From the NCBI GenBank assembly GCA_964455975.1, contig CAYVYP010000010.1:1-32048 (forward strand): a DNA stretch of 32,048 bases. Reading direction: 5' to 3'. Below the pieces are notes generated by a model. That model was not told the origin of the DNA and ran no database searches. It saw only the letters and a program-made list of their open reading frames with translations. The position numbers and the translations under genes were made by a program. Below, piece after piece: positions 27,617-32,048 of the stretch (within the stretch, counting starts at the first letter, position 1; each line of letters begins with the position of its first letter). The stretch comes from JAETTH01 sp964455975 (GTDB taxonomy: Bacteria > Bacillota > Clostridia > TANB77 > CAG-508).

Positions 27617-29908
27617 ATGTTATGTTCAATTTGTAATAAAAATACAGCTGTAATTTATATAAATAAGCAAAAAGAAGATAATACTTTTGCTTTAGAAGGT
27701 TTATGTCTTGATTGTGCTAAGAAAAAAGGTATTAATCCAATAGAAGCTTTAGCAAAACAAGCTAATATTTCTGAAGATGAACTTAATGATATGTCTAAAC
27801 AATTTGAAAATATTTTAGGTGATATTTCTCAAAATTTAGATATTGAGGATATAGAAAATCAAGAAAATAATACTGCTTCTTTAGGCTCAATTTTTGCAAA
27901 TATGTTTGGAAAGTCAGTAAACAATGAATCTCCAGATGCAAGTGAAGATTCTTCTAATAGAAAAAAAGTTAAAGTAGAAAAAAAACCAAAAGATAAAAAA
28001 AGAAAATTTTTAGATACATATGGTACAAATCTTACAAATAAAGCTAAAAGCAATCTAATTGATATTGTGATTGGTAGAGATAAAGAAATTCAAAGAATGA
28101 TACAAATTTTAAATAGACGTTCTAAAAATAATCCATGCTTAATTGGTGAACCTGGTGTTGGTAAAACAGCTATTGCTCAAGGTTTAGCAATTAAAATAGC
28201 TGCTGGTAAAGTACCTGCAAAATTATTAAATAAAGAAGTTTATCTTTTAGATATGACTTCTGTTATTGCAGGCACTCAATTTAGAGGTCAATTTGAAGGT
28301 AGAATGAAATCTATTATAGATGAATGTAAAAATTTAGGAAACATTATTTTAGTAATAGATGAAATTCATAATATAATTGGTGCTGGAGATGCAGAACATT
28401 CTATGAATGCGGCAGATATTTTAAAACCTTCTTTATCTAATGGTGAAATTCAATTAATTGGTACTACTACTTTAAAAGAATATAGAAAATACATTGAAAA
28501 AGATAGTGCTTTAGAAAGAAGATTTCAGCCTATAATTGTTGAAGAGCCAAATGAAGCTGACTCAATTTCTATTTTAAATGGAATTAAAAAATATTATGAA
28601 GATTTTCATAAAGTTAAAATATCTACAGATGTTATTAAACAAGTAGTAATTATGTCTGAAAAATATATACATGATAGATTTTTACCAGATAAAGCTATTG
28701 ATATATTAGATGAAGCTTGTTCAAGAATAAATTTAGATAATAAAGAACTTTATAAATTAGAAATTTTAAAAAATGAATTAAAAAAAGTAGAAGAAGACAA
28801 AGAAGAAGCTGCAGAAGCGGATTCTCCAGAAGATTATAAGAAAGCTGCTGAACTTAAGACTAAAGAATGCAATTTAATAGAAGAAATTGATAAGTTAAAT
28901 AATTCTTTAAAATTAAAAGAATTAACTGTTCAAGACATTGCAGAAGTTATTGAAAGTTGGACTAAAATACCTGTTAAAAAAATAACTGAAGCAGAAACAT
29001 TAAAACTTTTAAATTTAGAAAATAACCTTCATAAAAAAATAATTGGACAAAATTCAGCAGTTGAAGCCGTATCCAGAGCTATTAGAAGAAATAGAGCTGG
29101 TTTAAAAAGCACAAAAAGACCACCATCTTTTATATTTGTTGGTCCAACTGGTGTTGGTAAAACAGAGCTTGCTAAAAGTTTAGCATATGAAATGTTTGGA
29201 AATTCTTCTAACATAATTAGAATAGATATGTCTGAATATATGGAAAGTCATTCTACCTCTAAATTAATTGGAGCTCCTCCTGGATATGTAGGGTATGATG
29301 ATGCTGGGGGCTTAACAGAAAAAGTTAAAAGACATCCATATTCAATAATATTATTAGATGAAATCGAAAAAGCTCATAATGATGTATTTAATATTCTTCT
29401 TCAAGTTTTAGATGATGGAAGATTAACAGATTCTCAAGGAAATACAGTTAGCTTTGAACATACAATTATTATAATGACTTCTAATGCAGGATCAAATTTA
29501 AATAACAATTCTATTGGTTTTGGTAAACAAACAGTTGATAAATCAAAACTAGAAGAAGGATTAAAACAAATATTTAGACCTGAATTTTTAAACAGAATAG
29601 ATGAAATAGTTGTATTCGATTCATTAACTAAAGAAGAATTATTAAAAATTGTAGATTTAATGCTAGATGATACAAAAAAAGCACTAGCTAATAAAAATAT
29701 CAAAATGGAAATAACAAAAGAAGCAAAAAGATTTTTACTAGACAAAGGTACAAATTTTAAATATGGTGCAAGACCTCTAAAAAGAGCAATACAAAGATAT
29801 TTAGAAGATGAACTTGCAGATATGATTCTAAAATCAGAACTAAAAAACGGTCAAACTATATCTGTAAATTCAATAAATAATAATTTGGAATTTAAAATTA
29901 TCTCTTAA
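27617..29908 (+). CDS. clpE: ClpE-type AAA+ unfoldase
   Basis: ClpE unfolds substrates for ClpP. The 763-aa product starts with a zinc finger (C3, C6, C30, C33) rather than the ClpN repeat of ClpC, which marks the ClpE group. AAA1 has GEPGVGKTAIAQG and LVIDEIHNIIGAG; the linker (LEILKNELKKVEEDKEEAA...) is the coiled, UVR-like region. AAA2 has GPTGVGKTELAK and ILLDEIEKAHNDVFN, and NSIGFGK supplies a ClpP-docking loop. It is longer than Bacillus ClpE (about 700), mostly in the acidic stretch at residues 60-130. AAGGAG precedes the ATG. No in-frame CGG occurs. Confidence 0.92.
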   Translation: MLCSICNKNTAVIYINKQKEDNTFALEGLCLDCAKKKGINPIEALAKQANISEDELNDMSKQFENILGDISQNLDIEDIENQENNTASLGSIFANMFGKSVNNESPDASEDSSNRKKVKVEKKPKDKKRKFLDTYGTNLTNKAKSNLIDIVIGRDKEIQRMIQILNRRSKNNPCLIGEPGVGKTAIAQGLAIKIAAGKVPAKLLNKEVYLLDMTSVIAGTQFRGQFEGRMKSIIDECKNLGNIILVIDEIHNIIGAGDAEHSMNAADILKPSLSNGEIQLIGTTTLKEYRKYIEKDSALERRFQPIIVEEPNEADSISILNGIKKYYEDFHKVKISTDVIKQVVIMSEKYIHDRFLPDKAIDILDEACSRINLDNKELYKLEILKNELKKVEEDKEEAAEADSPEDYKKAAELKTKECNLIEEIDKLNNSLKLKELTVQDIAEVIESWTKIPVKKITEAETLKLLNLENNLHKKIIGQNSAVEAVSRAIRRNRAGLKSTKRPPSFIFVGPTGVGKTELAKSLAYEMFGNSSNIIRIDMSEYMESHSTSKLIGAPPGYVGYDDAGGLTEKVKRHPYSIILLDEIEKAHNDVFNILLQVLDDGRLTDSQGNTVSFEHTIIIMTSNAGSNLNNNSIGFGKQTVDKSKLEEGLKQIFRPEFLNRIDEIVVFDSLTKEELLKIVDLMLDDTKKALANKNIKMEITKEAKRFLLDKGTNFKYGARPLKRAIQRYLEDELADMILKSELKNGQTISVNSINNNLEFKIIS

Positions 29909-29910
29909 TC

Positions 29911-29939
29911 TTGACAAATTTTGTAGTAAAAAATATAAT
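29911..29939 (+). promoter_or_regulatory. Consensus sigma-A promoter of pgsA
   Basis: TTGACA (29911-29916), a 17-bp spacer and TATAAT (29934-29939): a perfect consensus. It starts 3 bases after the clpE stop and 60 bases before the pgsA ATG, so pgsA should be strongly transcribed on its own. Confidence 0.85.
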
Positions 29940-29970
29940 ATAATATGTAGAAATTTAGGAGGATTATAAA

Positions 29971-30538
29971 ATGGCAAAGCACATTCCAAATATATTAACA
30001 ATAATTAGATTTATTTTAATTCCATTTATTTTAAAGGCTGTTGTTTCTGGTAATTATTTATTAGCATTCATAGTTTTAACTATTTCTCGGATTAACAGAT
30101 ATTTTAGATGGATTTATTGCAAGAAAATATAATTTTATAACAAATCTTGGTAAGCTTTTAGATCCATTAGCAGATAAAGCAACTCAAATATCAATTCTTG
30201 GAGTTCTAGCTGTTGAAAAAGTTATTCCAATGTGGATTTTAGTTATAGTAGTTTTAAAAGAAATTTTAATGATTGTAGGTTCTGCATTCTTATATGGAAA
30301 GAATTTTGTTGTTTCTAGCAAATGGTATGGAAAACTTGCAACAGTAATATTTTATATAGCTATTGTATCTTCTCTTGCTGTAAAATACTTTAATATTGCA
30401 TTTAAATTTGATGTATATATTTATTATTTAGCTTTAGCACTTACATTATTTGCATTTATTATGTATGTTAGACAATTAATAAAACAAGGTACTTTAAATA
30501 AAGAAGATATATTACAACAACAAAAAAGTGAAAATTAA
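29971..30538 (+). CDS. pgsA: CDP-diacylglycerol-glycerol-3-P phosphatidyltransferase PgsA, one CGGA site
   Basis: PgsA makes phosphatidylglycerol-phosphate, the first committed step to phosphatidylglycerol and cardiolipin. The 188-aa product starts AKHIPNILTIIRFILIPFI and has about six membrane helices. The CDP-alcohol phosphotransferase motif D-G-x2-A-R-x8-G-x3-D-x3-D is complete (DGFIAR...GKLLDPLAD), but only after the +1 shift at CGGA. The length of 568 bases is 3n+1. GGAGG precedes the ATG. Unshifted reading ends after about 53 residues without any catalytic residue. Confidence 0.94.
30088..30091 (+). other. CGGA +1 recoding site in pgsA (Gly40)
   Basis: The context is ATT TCT CGGA TTA ACA. 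The shift joins FIVLTIS to GLTDILDGFIAR, which holds the catalytic motif. Unshifted reading ends at TAA after 14 codons. Confidence 0.93.
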
Positions 30539-30554
30539 AATTTTCACTTTTTTT
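30522..30554. terminator. Bidirectional terminator
   Basis: The stem AAAAAAGTGAAAA (30522-30534) / TTTTCACTTTTTT (30541-30553) overlaps the pgsA stop and faces the convergent BofC-like gene, whose last bases it also reaches. Confidence 0.8.
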
Positions 30555-31158
30555 ATTCATAATCTTCTATAGCTTTATTTAAATTTTCTTTTCCATAAAT
30601 TTGTATTCCATTTTTTAAATATATTTTATCTGCATCAGGCAATAATTTTGTAGAAATATTAGTCTTTTCTTTTAATTTTAAATTTTTATTTTCATCAATT
30701 TCATATATACTTATAAAATCATTTTCATCTTTTACTATATAGTGCTCATTACAATATTCATCAACTTCTATATATAAACAGACCTCTTTAGTTGAAAAAA
30801 TTTTTATATCATATTTAGGATATTCTTTTTGCAATTCCTCTTTATTCATATTAATTAAATTTTCACTAACTATTTTTTTTTCTTTTATAATATGTGAACA
30901 TTTTTTATAAAATTTTTCTATTATAATATTTGTATTTGGTGTTATTTTTTCTTCTTGAAAATTAGTATTTATTGTAGCTATATTTTTTATACTTTCAGCA
31001 TATTCATCTGTACATTCATCACTTACTTGTGCCAATGTTTTTGTATTATTAACTTCAGTTTTCGCAATATTATTTAGTTTATACATATATATACCTGAAA
31101 TTATTGCTATTATAATTAATATTAAAATTAAACTTAATATTATCAATTTATTTTTCAT
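30553..31158 (-). CDS. BofC-like anchored protein
   Basis: The 201-aa product has an N-terminal membrane helix (residues 5-25) and an outer domain. TPNTNIIIEKFYKKCSHII, NMNKEELQKEYPKYDIKIFS, VDEYCNEHYIVKDENDFISIYE and the last LPDADKIYLKNGIQIYG resemble the BofC C-terminal family. In Bacillus, BofC acts in the sporulation checkpoint that holds back pro-sigma-K processing; clostridial relatives are less studied. A sporulation role fits the other spore genes of the window but is inferred from pattern alone. Confidence 0.6.
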   Translation of the reverse strand: MKNKLIILSLILILIIIAIISGIYMYKLNNIAKTEVNNTKTLAQVSDECTDEYAESIKNIATINTNFQEEKITPNTNIIIEKFYKKCSHIIKEKKIVSENLINMNKEELQKEYPKYDIKIFSTKEVCLYIEVDEYCNEHYIVKDENDFISIYEIDENKNLKLKEKTNISTKLLPDADKIYLKNGIQIYGKENLNKAIEDYE

Positions 31159-31212
31159 AATATTTTCCTCTCAAATAACCTTATATAAGTATTATTTGAA
31201 ATTTTTTACATT

Positions 31213-32048
31213 TTATTCATTATTAAATAATTTTGTTTCTATTTTGTATTTATAATTTTCATTAATTTGTATTGTGATTTCTCCATCTAAATCTGTTCTA
31301 TATATTTGTATTTTTCTATTTTTTAATCTTTCTAATACTTCTTCTGTTGGATGTCCAAAAGTATTGTTTTTTCCAACTCCTATTAATGCAATTTTTGGAT
31401 TTACACACTCTAAAAATTCTTCTGTAGTAGAAGTTTTAGAGCCATGATGAGCTATTTTTAAAATATCAGCTTTTAATTTATCTTTATAGGTATTTACTAA
31501 TATCCTCTCTGCATCTTTTTCTATATCTCCAGTAAATAAAATGCTAAAATTTTGAGAAACAAATTTTGCAGTTATAGAATTTATATTTAATCCACCTTTT
31601 CCATCATTTAATAAATCTTCTGTAGGATGCAAAATGTCTATATATTCACCATTTTTTAAATCTATTTTGTCTCCCTTTTTTAAAAATATCACATTTATTT
31701 TTTTCTTATTAACTATATTTATAATATTTTTATATTCTTCACTAATGCTAGATTGCTTTGCTATTAATAAATTTTTAATGCTTAAAGCCTCTAATACTGC
31801 AATTAATCCGATTACAATGATCTGAATCAAAATGTGAAATCATCACATAATCCAAACTATTTATTCCTCTATCTAATAAATATGGAAGCAAAATGCTCTT
31901 ACCAACATCAAACCTTTCTATATCACTATTTCCACCGCCATCTATTAATATCTTTTTACCGCGATTTACTTATAATCAATGTACTATCACCGTTGTTCTA
32001 CATCTATGACAACGCTATTCTTAATACAACAAAAAATTGTGAGTGAAC
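31213..32048 (-). CDS. ComEC-type metallo-beta-lactamase protein, partial, three CGGN sites
   Basis: The visible 277 or so residues form a ComEC/Rec2-type metallo-beta-lactamase domain; the 5' end lies beyond the right edge. Motifs in order: DVEQGDSTLII (usually DVGQGDS), KKILIDGGGNSD, the metal site SHFDSDHCNG, FTGDIEKDAE, and KIAHHGSKTSTTEEFL. In ComEC this domain is thought to process incoming DNA. Three +1 shifts are needed, at two CGGT and one CGGA; the first two are 10 codons apart and each has a stop codon directly after the CGG in the unshifted frame. The full protein could be a complete ComEC with membrane domains or a separate hydrolase. Confidence 0.88.
31807..31810 (-). other. CGGA +1 recoding site in ComEC-type gene
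   Basis: The context is TGT AAT CGGA TTA ATT. The shift keeps the metal-site motif SHFDSDHCNG joined to LIAVLEAL. Unshifted reading ends at TAA after 11 codons. Confidence 0.92.
31958..31961 (-). other. CGGT +1 recoding site in ComEC-type gene
   Basis: The context is AAA TCG CGGT AAA AAG. In the unshifted frame the next codon is TAA. The shift gives SKSGKKILIDGG. Confidence 0.9.
31989..31992 (-). other. CGGT +1 recoding site in ComEC-type gene
   Basis: The context is GAA CAA CGGT GAT AGT. In the unshifted frame the next two codons are TGA and TAG. The shift restores the QGDS motif of ComEC-type domains. Confidence 0.9.

Noticed and set aside
3326..31992. Classical programmed +1 frameshifting (RF2-like slippery site with stop codon and internal Shine-Dalgarno)
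   Set aside because: The preceding codons differ, mostly cannot re-pair one base forward, and 10 of 12 sites have no stop next to the CGG. No common upstream or downstream element was seen.
3326..31992. CGG reassigned to another amino acid (as reported for CGG in some Firmicutes)
   Set aside because: A plain reassignment keeps the frame. Here three-base reading always leads out of frame and into a stop, and homology shows no additional residue.
197..32048. Seven apparent pseudogenes from frameshifts
   Set aside because: All breaks occur at in-frame CGG, all are +1, all restore conserved motifs, and several genes are essential. Random decay would give mixed indels and stops, none of which are seen.
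197..32048. Recoding of TGA as tryptophan or glycine
   Set aside because: Genes use TGG for Trp, and TGA serves as a true stop (for example the PTPS-related gene ends in TGA overlapping the next ATG).
1..32048. CRISPR array, tRNA or rRNA genes, insertion sequences
   Set aside because: No regularly spaced repeats, no cloverleaf with TTCGAATC-type T-loop in a plausible setting, no rRNA-like segment and no transposase motif were found.

Overview
The window comes from a very AT-rich, endospore-forming member of the Clostridia (Bacillota), probably an uncultured gut lineage. Codon use is extremely A/T-biased, genes have AGGAGG-type ribosome binding sites, and several sporulation proteins are present (YunB, SipL, YabG, SpoIIID, a BofC-like protein) beside Veg, ClpE, MurT/GatD and a Fur-family regulator. 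No tRNA or rRNA gene, CRISPR array, transposase or prophage block was seen. TGA, TAA and TAG all act as stops.

The main result is a recoding pattern. Seven genes (smc, a C39/SH3b hydrolase, yabG, tyrS, rnhB, pgsA and a ComEC-type metallo-beta-lactamase) look broken by +1 frameshifts. Every break lies at an in-frame CGG codon, and reading the four bases CGGN as one glycine (the C skipped, then GGN) restores the full conserved protein. There are 12 such sites: ten CGGA and two CGGT. I checked every CGG in the sense strand of the genes by eye. None is an in-frame arginine codon; every other CGG straddles two codons (for example AAC|GGA or GCG|GAA). CGT, CGC and CGA are used as ordinary arginine. 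The simplest reading is that this organism has no arginine tRNA for CGG and uses CGGN as a four-base glycine codon or obligatory +1 shift. The CDS entries below span these shifts.

Layout, left to right. 1-5390: smc (minus), a holin-like membrane protein (minus), then a 42-residue acidic ORF overlapping a C39 peptidase/SH3b hydrolase (plus). 5385-9874: a mostly minus-strand sporulation block, yunB-sipL, veg, yabG and spoIIID, with a small plus-strand zinc-ribbon gene between the last two. 9974-17076: a minus-strand envelope cluster: a charged 62-aa protein, murT, gatD (catalytic residues lost), an LtaS-like sulfatase, a polytopic PTPS-related protein and a membrane-anchored unknown. 17191-19088: era-yqzL-recO (minus). 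19303-22875: asnS (plus), a Fur-family gene (minus), then a zinc-ribbon protein and tyrS (plus). 22896-24996: pyrimidine-nucleoside phosphorylase and rnhB (minus), separated by a striking 150-bp inverted-repeat element. 25101-30554: htrA (plus), an RsiV-like anchored protein (minus), clpE and pgsA (plus). 30553-32048: a BofC-like protein and the ComEC-type domain (minus), which runs off the right edge.

Most gene ends carry clear hairpin-plus-T-tract terminators, and four near-consensus sigma-A promoters (17-bp spacers) precede smc, asnS, clpE and pgsA.
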